From assembly GCA_031289615.1 (NCBI GenBank), contig JAITPD010000064.1, positions 1-63,581 on the forward strand: 63,581 nt of DNA, written 5' to 3'. This stretch comes from Lactobacillaceae bacterium. Lineage in GTDB: Bacteria; Bacillota; Bacilli; Lactobacillales; Lactobacillaceae. Made by a program: the position numbers and the translations under genes. Below are positions 52,758 to 63,581 of this stretch, piece by piece. The notes under the pieces were generated by a model. That model worked only from the letters and a program-made list of their open reading frames with translations, had not been told where the DNA came from and searched no databases. Numbering within the stretch: the stretch's first letter is position 1; the number at the start of each line of letters is the position of its first letter.

Positions 52758-53561
52758 ATGAGTTTTGACGCAAGTAATTTTCGCCTCGATGGTAAAATCG
52801 CATTAGTGACCGGGGCTGTTTATGGGATTGGAATGGCAATTGCAGAAAGTTATGCTACACAGGGAGCCACGATTGTTTTTAATGATATTTCAGAGGCAGG
52901 GGTAGAAAAAGGCTTGGCTGCGTATAAAGCAAACGGCATTGATGCGCATGGTTATGTCTGCGATGTAACTGATGAAGCAGGTGTGGTGGCGATGATTGCA
53001 CAAATCGAAGAAGAAGTTGGCGTGATTGATATTTTGGTTAACAACGCTGGTATTATCAAGCGAGTGCCGATGATTGACATGAGTGCTGCTGATTTCCGCC
53101 AAGTGATTGATATTGACTTGAATGGACCATTTATTATGGCTAAAGCAGTTCTACCAAGCATGATTGCTAAAGGTGGTGGCAAGATTATCAACATTTGTTC
53201 GATGATGAGCGAATTAGGGCGTGAAACTGTTTCAGCATATGCAGCTGCTAAAGGCGGCTTAAAGATGTTGACGCGCAATATTGCTTCAGAATATGGACAG
53301 CATAATATTCAGTGTAATGGGATTGGGCCGGGATATATTGCAACACCGCAAACAGCCCCATTAAGAGAGAAGCAAGCTGATGGTTCAAGGCACCCCTTTG
53401 ATCAATTTATTATCGCTAAGACGCCTGCTGAACGCTGGGGAACAACGGCTGATTTACAAGGTCCGGCAGTGTTCTTAGCCAGTGCAGCTTCCGATTTCGT
53501 GAACGGACATGTTCTGTATGTTGATGGTGGAATTTTAGCTTATATTGGAAAACAACCATAA
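52758..53561 (+). CDS. kduD: 2-deoxy-D-gluconate 3-dehydrogenase-type SDR
   Basis: A short-chain dehydrogenase that reduces 2,5-diketo-3-deoxygluconate to KDG with NADH. It contains 267 residues: cofactor motif TGAVYGIG, NNAGI, and the catalytic Tyr-x-x-x-Lys in SAYAAAKGG. It resembles KduD and gluconate 5-dehydrogenase; context favours KduD. TAGGAG precedes the ATG. KDG kinase and KDPG aldolase, needed to finish the pathway, are not in the window. Confidence 0.9.
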   Translation: MSFDASNFRLDGKIALVTGAVYGIGMAIAESYATQGATIVFNDISEAGVEKGLAAYKANGIDAHGYVCDVTDEAGVVAMIAQIEEEVGVIDILVNNAGIIKRVPMIDMSAADFRQVIDIDLNGPFIMAKAVLPSMIAKGGGKIINICSMMSELGRETVSAYAAAKGGLKMLTRNIASEYGQHNIQCNGIGPGYIATPQTAPLREKQADGSRHPFDQFIIAKTPAERWGTTADLQGPAVFLASAASDFVNGHVLYVDGGILAYIGKQP

Positions 53562-53600
53562 AGTAGGATGATTATTTTTCACTTTTTAGAGGACAGAAAG

Positions 53601-53627
53601 CTAGGACAAATTTGTTCTAGTTTTTTT
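53601..53627 (+). terminator. Terminator ending the pectin locus
   Basis: CTAGGACAA and TTGTTCTAG pair as a 9-bp stem (one G-T) and are followed by seven T residues. Confidence 0.85.
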
Positions 53628-53750
53628 AATGATTGCTGATTTAATGGGTTTCTAAGATATTTTTGCATTGTATGAAAACTCTCATCACTATTCCAGTGAT
53701 TATAAGTGCTATTGTTTGCGGAATTTAGCGCAATGCCTTACACTTAACGT

Positions 53751-53766
53751 GAGAAAGCGGTTACAA
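53751..53766. promoter_or_regulatory. Possible cre site before the LacI-type gene
   Basis: GAGAAAGCGGTTACAA matches 14 of 16 cre positions; the two mismatches are at the left end. It lies 66 bases before the gene start. Confidence 0.5.
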
Positions 53767-53774
53767 ATGAATGA

Positions 53775-53794
53775 AAAGTTAAACGTTTAACTTT
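53775..53794. promoter_or_regulatory. Operator-like perfect 20-bp palindrome
   Basis: AAAGTTAAACGTTTAACTTT is a perfect palindrome with a central CG, the form of LacI/GalR-family operators, 37 bases before the LacI-type start. It probably mediates autoregulation of the whole alpha-glucoside operon. Confidence 0.75.
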
Positions 53795-53831
53795 AAAATG
53801 GTGACCAAGCTTAATAAATGGGGATTATAAA

Positions 53832-54869
53832 ATGAGTAAAATAACAATCAAAGATATTGCACGTGAATCTGGTTTCAGTATTGCAACGGTTTCTTATGTG
53901 ATTAATGGCGTGCCTAATAAAGCGAAAGAAAGTACCAAGAGAAAAATTGAGGCAGTCATTGCAAAGTACAATTATTCACCGGATATGAATGCCCGTTCGA
54001 TGGTCAATGTCTCTTCAAATCTGTTAGGTATTCTGTATTATTCACCAAAATCAGAAGTTAATTTCAGCGATCCGTTTTTGTCAGATTTATTGACTGGGAT
54101 TGAGGTAAAAGTTAAGGGAAGTAATAAATTTATTTTAGTGCATGGATTTTCTGAGATTGACGACATTAAAGCGATTCAAAATAATTGGAAATTTGATGGC
54201 TTTGTAGTGATTGGTGCCGTTTCATCAATTCATGATCAAATTGATCGTTTCTTGCAAGGACCAGTAGTATTTATCGATACGTACTTTAATAGGGCAAAAG
54301 AGACAGCTAAAGCAAAATATCCACGCATTTATGTTAATAATCATGATTCCAATTTAGCATATCTGGCAACACAAAGGTTACTAGCTGCTGGACATACTAA
54401 AATAGCATTTTTCTCACCTCATATAGGATTAAATGAAAACGGTGTTGTTTATCATCGAATTAAGGGAATCAAAAAAGCATTGGCTGAGGAAGATTTGGCA
54501 TTTGATGATGAAATTTTCTTTGACGAAACAGAAGTTCAGCAATTAGTTGACCAGCATTCAGAATATACTGCTGTTTTAGCTAATTCTGATTTGTTAGCAA
54601 TGACTGCGATTAAAGAACTGAAAATACGTAATATTCTAGGTAAATCAATTATTAGTTTTGACAATAGTTTTTTTGCAACCGGACTTGAGCCTGCGTTGAC
54701 CACTGTTGAACTAAATCAAAAAGAAAAAGGTGAAGCAGCAATTCAGGCGTTGATTGATGCAGAACATGTTAAACAGGTGCCAACAAAACGCATTATCACA
54801 ATTTCAGGTAAATTAATTGAACGTGACTCGGTGAAAGGAGCCAATAATGACGGAAAAACTTGGATGTAA
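53832..54869 (+). CDS. LacI/GalR-family transcriptional regulator
   Basis: A 345-residue repressor. The N-terminal helix-turn-helix reads TIKDIARESGFSIATVSYVINGV, with the hinge helix near 50-60, followed by a periplasmic-binding-protein-like sugar domain. The gene overlaps the GH31 gene by 23 bases, so it is the first gene of the alpha-glucoside operon and probably senses its sugar. It may or may not control the pectin locus on its left; the operators there differ from the palindrome before this gene. Confidence 0.93.
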   Translation: MSKITIKDIARESGFSIATVSYVINGVPNKAKESTKRKIEAVIAKYNYSPDMNARSMVNVSSNLLGILYYSPKSEVNFSDPFLSDLLTGIEVKVKGSNKFILVHGFSEIDDIKAIQNNWKFDGFVVIGAVSSIHDQIDRFLQGPVVFIDTYFNRAKETAKAKYPRIYVNNHDSNLAYLATQRLLAAGHTKIAFFSPHIGLNENGVVYHRIKGIKKALAEEDLAFDDEIFFDETEVQQLVDQHSEYTAVLANSDLLAMTAIKELKIRNILGKSIISFDNSFFATGLEPALTTVELNQKEKGEAAIQALIDAEHVKQVPTKRIITISGKLIERDSVKGANNDGKTWM

Positions 54870-57114
54870 CGAAGTACGCGGAGAGCAATATCGTTTTACT
54901 ATATTGACTGATCACCTAATTCGGATGGAATATTCAGCCACTGGAGAATTTGTTGATAATGCAACACAAGCAGTGGTCAATCGTGACTTTCCTGCAACCA
55001 AATTTGAGGTCCAAGAAAATCAGGACGGATTGGAAATCATCACAGCTGGTCTACACTTGTATTACACGGATGGTGAGTTTTCGCCAGATAATTTGTTCAT
55101 TGATGTCAAGAGTAACTTAACTGATTATGGTAATCGTTGGGTGTATGGTGACCATGTTGAAACGCTCAAAGGAACAACGCAAACATTGGACGGGGTCGAT
55201 GGCAGTACTGAGTTACAAGAAGGAATTATTTCGCGGGCTGGGTTTGCCGTCTTGGATGATTCAGACTCGTTTACAATTTTGGAAAATGGCGAGTTAGAAA
55301 GTAAAAAGTTTCAGTCTAGTGACCTGTATTTCTTTGCCTACCAACACGATTATCAACAAGCACTCTCGGATTTTTATCACTTATCTGGTCAGGTCCCAAT
55401 TCTCCCGCGTTTTGCATTAGGTAATTGGTGGAGCCGTTTCTGGCAATACTCTGAAACAAGTTATGTAGAGCTCCTAGATCAATTTAAAGCTGTACAAATT
55501 CCACTTGCAGTTGGTGTGTTAGATATGGATTGGCATATTCGTGATATTCCTAAACGCTTCGGGAGTGGTTGGACTGGTTATAGTTGGAATAAGGATCTTT
55601 TTCCAAAGCCAGAACAGTTTTTACAACAACTTCATCAACGAGGTTTAAAAGTAACGCTTAATGTGCATCCAGCAGCAGGAATTCGAGCTTGTGAAGATGC
55701 TTATCCAGCTATTTCTTCACGGTTAAAGTTAAACGTTTCACTCGAAGAGCCAGCTGTGTTTGATTTCAATAATACTGATTTTCGGAAAGGATATTTTGCT
55801 GATGTTCATCATCCGCTAGAAGAACAGGGAGTTGATTTTTGGTGGCTGGACTGGCAACAAGGAAACCAAAGTAAATCACAAGGTATTCCGCCGTTGTGGG
55901 CATTGAATCATTATCATTTTTTGGATAGTAGCAAACGGGGGACCGGATTAATCTTGTCACGTTACGCAGGGATTGGTTCACAGCGTTATCCCATTGGCTT
56001 TTCCGGAGATAGTATTGTTTCATGGGCTTCGTTAGCTTTTCAACCGTACTTTACAGCGACGGCTTCTAATGTTGGTTATAGTTGGTGGAGTCATGATATT
56101 GGTGGGCACATGGAGGGTGTTTACGATGAAGAATTATCATTGCGCTGGTTACAATTGGGGGTATTTAGCCCGATTAATCGCCTGCATAGTGGGGCAAGTT
56201 CATTTAGTGGGAAGGAGCCATGGAATTATTCCTTACCAATCGCAAATGGAATGAAAACAATGTTGCAGTTGCGCCATGCTTTGATTCCATATCTGTACAC
56301 GATGTCCGTACGAAATCATGAGAAAGGCGTGCCATTAGTTCAACCGTTGTATTATCAACATCCAGAAGCTGATGAGGCTTATATACAAAAAAATGAGTAT
56401 TACTTTGGGTCACAATTATTAGTGGCACCAATTACAACTAAAAGTAATGCCAGCTTAAAAATGGGCAGCACCTTAGTTTGGTTGCCGGCTGGACAATGGT
56501 TTGATTTCTTTACGGGGACGCCTTACCAAGGCGATACGACGCTCAAAGTCTTTCGGGCAATCACGGAAATCCCTGTCTTTGCACGAGCGGGGGCGATTGT
56601 ACCACTGGATGCAAACCCATTGCAGACAAAAGCCGATGAATTGCCAACCAAGCTTCACTGGAAAATTTTTGCAGGGGCATCGAATAGCTTTACGCTCGTT
56701 GAAACGTTAGGTGAAAAAACTGTTCGCACGCAGGTTCAACTTGATTGGAAGCAGAAAACGTTAACTGTTACTAATGATGGTGCAACAGAAATTTTGTCCG
56801 TTGAACGTGAACATCAGTTTGAAATTATTGGAACTAGTCTATCCGAAACGCTCAGCATGAAGCAAACGGGCACGTTGAGTTTAACGGATTACATGTTGCC
56901 AAACACCGTCAATATTGCACCACAGTATTTTGATCGTTTACGACAAGCTGAAATTCCGTACGCATTGAAAGAAACTTGTTGGGCACACTTCCAACAGACG
57001 AATGATTATGCAAAGCGAATTAATGCTTTACGCCAAATCGTGACCGGCGAGCAGTTTGATTGGTTGGCTGAATTGCTTTACGTCGAATCAGTCAACGAAA
57101 AGGAGGAAATTTAA
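54847..57114 (+). CDS. Glycoside hydrolase family 31 (alpha-glucosidase/alpha-xylosidase type)
   Basis: A 755-residue cytoplasmic enzyme with no signal peptide. The GH31 nucleophile is in FWWLDWQQG (Asp about 335), and the acid/base in RYPIGFSGDSIVSW (Asp about 388). An N-terminal beta-sandwich precedes the barrel, and a C-terminal beta-domain follows. Subfamily specificity (alpha-1,4 or 1,6 glucoside, xyloside) cannot be fixed. AAAGGAG inside the lacI 3-prime end precedes the ATG. About 150 C-terminal residues after 600 are not typical of short GH31 enzymes. Confidence 0.9.
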   Translation: MTEKLGCNEVRGEQYRFTILTDHLIRMEYSATGEFVDNATQAVVNRDFPATKFEVQENQDGLEIITAGLHLYYTDGEFSPDNLFIDVKSNLTDYGNRWVYGDHVETLKGTTQTLDGVDGSTELQEGIISRAGFAVLDDSDSFTILENGELESKKFQSSDLYFFAYQHDYQQALSDFYHLSGQVPILPRFALGNWWSRFWQYSETSYVELLDQFKAVQIPLAVGVLDMDWHIRDIPKRFGSGWTGYSWNKDLFPKPEQFLQQLHQRGLKVTLNVHPAAGIRACEDAYPAISSRLKLNVSLEEPAVFDFNNTDFRKGYFADVHHPLEEQGVDFWWLDWQQGNQSKSQGIPPLWALNHYHFLDSSKRGTGLILSRYAGIGSQRYPIGFSGDSIVSWASLAFQPYFTATASNVGYSWWSHDIGGHMEGVYDEELSLRWLQLGVFSPINRLHSGASSFSGKEPWNYSLPIANGMKTMLQLRHALIPYLYTMSVRNHEKGVPLVQPLYYQHPEADEAYIQKNEYYFGSQLLVAPITTKSNASLKMGSTLVWLPAGQWFDFFTGTPYQGDTTLKVFRAITEIPVFARAGAIVPLDANPLQTKADELPTKLHWKIFAGASNSFTLVETLGEKTVRTQVQLDWKQKTLTVTNDGATEILSVEREHQFEIIGTSLSETLSMKQTGTLSLTDYMLPNTVNIAPQYFDRLRQAEIPYALKETCWAHFQQTNDYAKRINALRQIVTGEQFDWLAELLYVESVNEKEEI

Positions 57115-57987
57115 ATGGTTGGTTCTAAGAAAAATAACCGATTGTGGGTGCTACTTTTCTTGCTACCGAGTTTACTTGGGTTTTCAATTTTTATCGCAGG
57201 CCCAATTCTATACTCGTTAGGAATTAGTTTTACGGATTGGGATTTGTTGAATCCAATGAAATTTGTTGGGATATCAAATTACCAAAAACTTATCCATGAT
57301 CCAAATTTTTGGGCGGCATTGAAGAACACAGTCCTCTTTATTATTGGCTACCTGCCATCTGTAATGGCGATTGGATTATTCATTGCTCTGCTACTCAACT
57401 CGAAAATGCATTTAAAAACACTTTTTCGAGGAATTTATTTCTTACCAGTTGTGACAAGCTGGGTGGCTGTGTCATTGGTTTGGAAATGGCTGTTTAATCC
57501 ACAATATGGATTGATTAATTATGGGTTATCGTTGATTGGCATTCATGGTCCCAATTGGTTGACTGACCCGCACACTGCGATGATTGCGATTATAATCACC
57601 TCAGTGTGGAAAGATATTGGCTTTATCATGGTGTTGTATCTGGGTGGATTACAAAGTATTTCGCCTTCACTGTACGAAGCCGCTTCAATTGATGGCGCTA
57701 ATGCATGGCATGTCTTTTGGAAGATCACCTTGCCGATGCTTAAGACTACGACGTTCTTTGTCACGATTATTTCGTTGATCAATTCATTTCAAGTGTTCGA
57801 TCAAGTTAACATCATGACAGAAGGTGGGCCAGGGAATGCGACGACCGTGCTAGTCCAAAATATTTACAATCACGCCTTTAATTATTTTGAAATGGGTTAT
57901 GCAGCAGCAATTTCATGGGCGCTATTCTTGATCATCTTTCTGGTTTCAGTCATCCAAATTTGGGGTGAACGGAGGAGCAAGCAATGA
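57115..57987 (+). CDS. Sugar ABC transporter permease (MalF/MsmF type)
   Basis: A 290-residue inner-membrane permease with six helices. The EAA loop reads YEAASIDGANAWHVFWKITLPMLK, the site that docks the ATPase. It belongs to the CUT1 carbohydrate family. The ATG immediately follows the GH31 stop, and its ribosome site (GGAGG) lies inside that gene. It overlaps the next permease gene by four bases. Confidence 0.93.
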   Translation: MVGSKKNNRLWVLLFLLPSLLGFSIFIAGPILYSLGISFTDWDLLNPMKFVGISNYQKLIHDPNFWAALKNTVLFIIGYLPSVMAIGLFIALLLNSKMHLKTLFRGIYFLPVVTSWVAVSLVWKWLFNPQYGLINYGLSLIGIHGPNWLTDPHTAMIAIIITSVWKDIGFIMVLYLGGLQSISPSLYEAASIDGANAWHVFWKITLPMLKTTTFFVTIISLINSFQVFDQVNIMTEGGPGNATTVLVQNIYNHAFNYFEMGYAAAISWALFLIIFLVSVIQIWGERRSKQ

Positions 57988-58802
57988 GAATATTTCAACA
58001 AGTTTTAAAATATGGCATTTTGATTTTAGGAAGTTTTATCATGGTTTTGCCGTTTGTTTGGATGATTTCAACTTCGCTTAAAGCCGGTGGAGCCACGATG
58101 GTCTTTCCACCACAATTTATTCCAGAGCATCCAACTTTGGCCAATTATATCGACGTTGTTCAGCGTTTTCCAATGTTGACCTTCTTGAAAAATTCGGTCA
58201 TTGTTTCCGTAGTGACAACCTTTGGGACTATTTTGATGTCAACATTCGCTGCATATGCATTTGCGCGGATGGAATTTAAATTTCGTGACACACTTTTCTT
58301 AGTTTATTTAGCCACGCAGATGATTCCAACCCAAGTGACGATGATCCCACAGTTTATTTTGTTAAAAAATCTAGGATGGATTGATAGCTATCAGGGTTTG
58401 ATTATTCCAAATATTTTCGGAGTATTTGGAGTGTTCCTAATGAGGCAAGCTTTCTTGGGGGTCCCAAAATCACTGGAAGAAGCAGCGTTTATGGATGGCG
58501 CGAATCATTTAGTAGTTTGTTTTAAAGTTTGTTTGCCGTTAGTTAAGACAACGGTAGCAACGCTCAGTATCTTTACGTTTATGAATTCTTGGAATAACTA
58601 TTTATGGCCACTGATTATTACAAGTAGTCGTGATAAAGCCACTTTGCCTCTTGGATTAGCAATGCTACAGGGGCAGTGGTCGACAAATTGGAATTTGTTA
58701 ATGGCCGGGGTCGTCATTAGTGTTATCCCAATCCTAGCAGTGTATATTTTTGCTCAAAAGTACTTTATCCAAGGTATGACGATGAGTGGGATGAAAGAAT
58801 AA
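57984..58802 (+). CDS. Sugar ABC transporter permease (MalG/MsmG type)
   Basis: The 272-residue second CUT1 permease with six helices. The EAA loop reads LEEAAFMDGANHLVVCFKVCLPLVK. It forms a heterodimer with the preceding product. Start overlaps the upstream stop (ATGA). A 142-base gap with a weak hairpin (CAGCA/TGCTG, 58811-58831) separates it from the binding-protein gene. No ATPase gene is seen in the operon. Confidence 0.93.
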   Translation: MRIFQQVLKYGILILGSFIMVLPFVWMISTSLKAGGATMVFPPQFIPEHPTLANYIDVVQRFPMLTFLKNSVIVSVVTTFGTILMSTFAAYAFARMEFKFRDTLFLVYLATQMIPTQVTMIPQFILLKNLGWIDSYQGLIIPNIFGVFGVFLMRQAFLGVPKSLEEAAFMDGANHLVVCFKVCLPLVKTTVATLSIFTFMNSWNNYLWPLIITSSRDKATLPLGLAMLQGQWSTNWNLLMAGVVISVIPILAVYIFAQKYFIQGMTMSGMKE

Positions 58803-58944
58803 AAATATTTCAGCAGTTTGTCACTGTGCTGGTTTTGATAGTTGATAAGCCATCGAGATACGAGATAATAAAAATTATGTTGATGGATTGTCAATTATAA
58901 GATGCTAGTGCTTCTACACACATTTATTAAGGAGATTATAGATC

Positions 58945-60192
58945 ATGAAAAAATCAACAATTGGTATTATTGCAGTGGCAGTCGTTGTCGTTGCAGCGGT
59001 CGGGGTGTATACATTCACCAAAAGTGGTGGTAGTAGTGGAAAAACAGAAATTGAATACTATAGTTTTAGTGCCAATCCAGATTATGAAAAGCAATTGAAT
59101 GAGATGGTGGCTGATTTTGAAAAGGAGCACAAGGATATTAAAGTCAATGTGCAACTTGCTCCATTTGACACATATCTGACAAAGATTCAAACATTGTTAG
59201 CTGGGGGTAAGGCGCCAGATGTCTTTGAATTAAATTATGAAAATTTCGTTTCGTATGCAAACAAAGGCGTGCTCATGGATTTGTCAAGTTATGTTAAGGA
59301 TGATAAAGACATTGATCTTGATAATGTGAACAAAGAAGCTTTTGAGGCTTATAAGTTGGACGGTAAACAATACGGGATGACGGAAAGTTTTTCAAATGTT
59401 GTTACAATTTACAATAAGGACATGTTTGATGCAGCTGGAGTTGCTTATCCAACCAATGAATGGAAATGGGCTGATGAAACGGCAGCAGCTGAAAAATTAA
59501 CAAATGCTAGTAAAAGTATCTGGGGAACATATTCACCAGTTACGATGAATGAATTTTATAAAGTTGCAGCACAAAATGGTGGTGCAATTTATGATAAGAA
59601 CGGTAAGCTCGACATTAATAGTGAGAAGAACGTTGCTGCACTGCAACATATGGTTGATCTCGTCTTGAAGGATAAAGTTTCACCAACTCCCGCTCAACTT
59701 TCTGGGCAAGAATCAGGTGATTTGTTCGTGAACGGACAATTAGCGATGGTGCATACGGGAATTTGGATGTTTGAATCCTTCAAAAAAGCAAACTTCAATT
59801 GGGATATTGCGGTTGAAGCTGGTAATACGCAAAAAGCTACCCATTTCTTTGCGAATGGCTTGGTTGTGTCTAAGGATACTAAAAAAGCTGATGCCAGTTA
59901 TGAATTTGTTAAGTTTATGAGTATTAGTAAAGAGGAAGCAGAGATTCGGGTTAACAATTCTTGGGAGTTGCCGATTTTAACGGATAAGACGGTCTTGAAG
60001 AGTTATCTCAGTCAAACGCCTCCTTCAGATCGAGAAGTTGTTTTTGAGTCATTGGATTATTTGGTTATGCCACCAGTTTCTAGTATTTACAATAAGTTAA
60101 GTACTGCCGCTGATGCAGAATTCCAAAAAGTTTTGTTAGGTGATGAAACACCTAAAGCTGCTCTAGATAAGTTGCAAAAAGAATTTAAGTAA
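58945..60192 (+). CDS. Sugar ABC transporter substrate-binding protein without lipobox
   Basis: A 415-residue CUT1 extracellular binding protein (MalE/MsmE type; LTKIQTLLAGGKAPDVFELNYENF is typical). The N-terminus MKKSTIGIIAVAVVVVAAVG has a hydrophobic stretch but no cysteine, so it cannot be a lipoprotein. It would be held by an uncleaved N-terminal helix or released. AAGGAG precedes the ATG. Its ligand is probably the alpha-glucoside hydrolysed by the two GH31 enzymes. Confidence 0.9.
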   Translation: MKKSTIGIIAVAVVVVAAVGVYTFTKSGGSSGKTEIEYYSFSANPDYEKQLNEMVADFEKEHKDIKVNVQLAPFDTYLTKIQTLLAGGKAPDVFELNYENFVSYANKGVLMDLSSYVKDDKDIDLDNVNKEAFEAYKLDGKQYGMTESFSNVVTIYNKDMFDAAGVAYPTNEWKWADETAAAEKLTNASKSIWGTYSPVTMNEFYKVAAQNGGAIYDKNGKLDINSEKNVAALQHMVDLVLKDKVSPTPAQLSGQESGDLFVNGQLAMVHTGIWMFESFKKANFNWDIAVEAGNTQKATHFFANGLVVSKDTKKADASYEFVKFMSISKEEAEIRVNNSWELPILTDKTVLKSYLSQTPPSDREVVFESLDYLVMPPVSSIYNKLSTAADAEFQKVLLGDETPKAALDKLQKEFK

Positions 60193-60221
60193 GCAAATAA
60201 TAACAAAGGTAGGTCGGTCTG

Positions 60222-63581
<3,360 letters not shown>

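Noticed and set aside
58811-58831. Terminator between the permease and binding-protein genes
   Set aside because: Only a 5-bp stem with a large loop and a weak T run; it may at most tune expression.

Overview
This 63.6 kb window looks like chromosomal DNA of a low-GC Gram-positive lactic acid bacterium. Housekeeping protein sequences (valS, folC, gmk-rpoZ, xseAB-ispA-tlyA-argR-recN, mutL) and strong AGGAGG-type ribosome sites fit Lactobacillaceae, and I think most likely the Weissella/Periweissella-Leuconostoc branch. The genus call is inference; no rRNA gene is present to settle it.

Layout. 0.2-8.9 kb: valS, a large secreted orphan, a YhgE/Pip-type membrane protein divergent from its probable TetR regulator, and folC. 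9.1-11.4 kb: three related genes for small, mostly secreted proteins, the third decayed. 11.5-23.2 kb: core genes (RNA uracil methyltransferase, oxidoreductase, DEAD-box helicase, folD-xseA-xseB-ispA-tlyA-argR-recN, gmk-rpoZ). 23.6-26.6 kb: a small glycan cluster (two glycosyltransferases and UDP-galactopyranose mutase). 26.8-33.8 kb: DsbA/SpxH-like protein, matrixin protease, ECF S component, mutL, HhH glycosylase, flavodoxin. 34.4-39.0 kb: de novo NAD synthesis (nadB-nadC-nadA with a divergent cysteine desulfurase). 39.6-43.4 kb: RpiR regulator, secreted lipase-like protein, LysM protein. 43.7-53.6 kb: a pectin/oligogalacturonide utilisation locus (secreted PL9 lyase, cytoplasmic GH28, TIM-barrel isomerase, KdgT permease, GPH transporter, GH105, KduI, KduD). 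53.8-63.6 kb: an alpha-glucoside-type locus (LacI regulator, GH31, ABC permeases and binding protein, a second, unusually long GH31, and the start of a GH13) running off the right edge.

The most unusual feature is a family of structured, non-coding intergenic repeats. Two long imperfect palindromes (here called A, about 165 bp, and B, about 170 bp) usually occur side by side as A-B, between operons and often between convergent genes. A folds on paper as a three-way junction with two inner hairpins. Copies show internal deletions between short direct repeats, exchanged inner hairpins, and a third palindrome nested inside one B copy. All full copies lie left of 42.8 kb; the sugar-utilisation loci carry only one 29-bp relic, which suggests those loci arrived separately.

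The pectin locus appears to be controlled by carbon catabolite repression (near-perfect cre sites) and by a shared CG-centred operator (AATGTGCACGTGTGCATT and variants) in front of the lyase, KdgT and GPH transporter genes. The alpha-glucoside LacI gene has its own, different 20-bp perfect palindrome.
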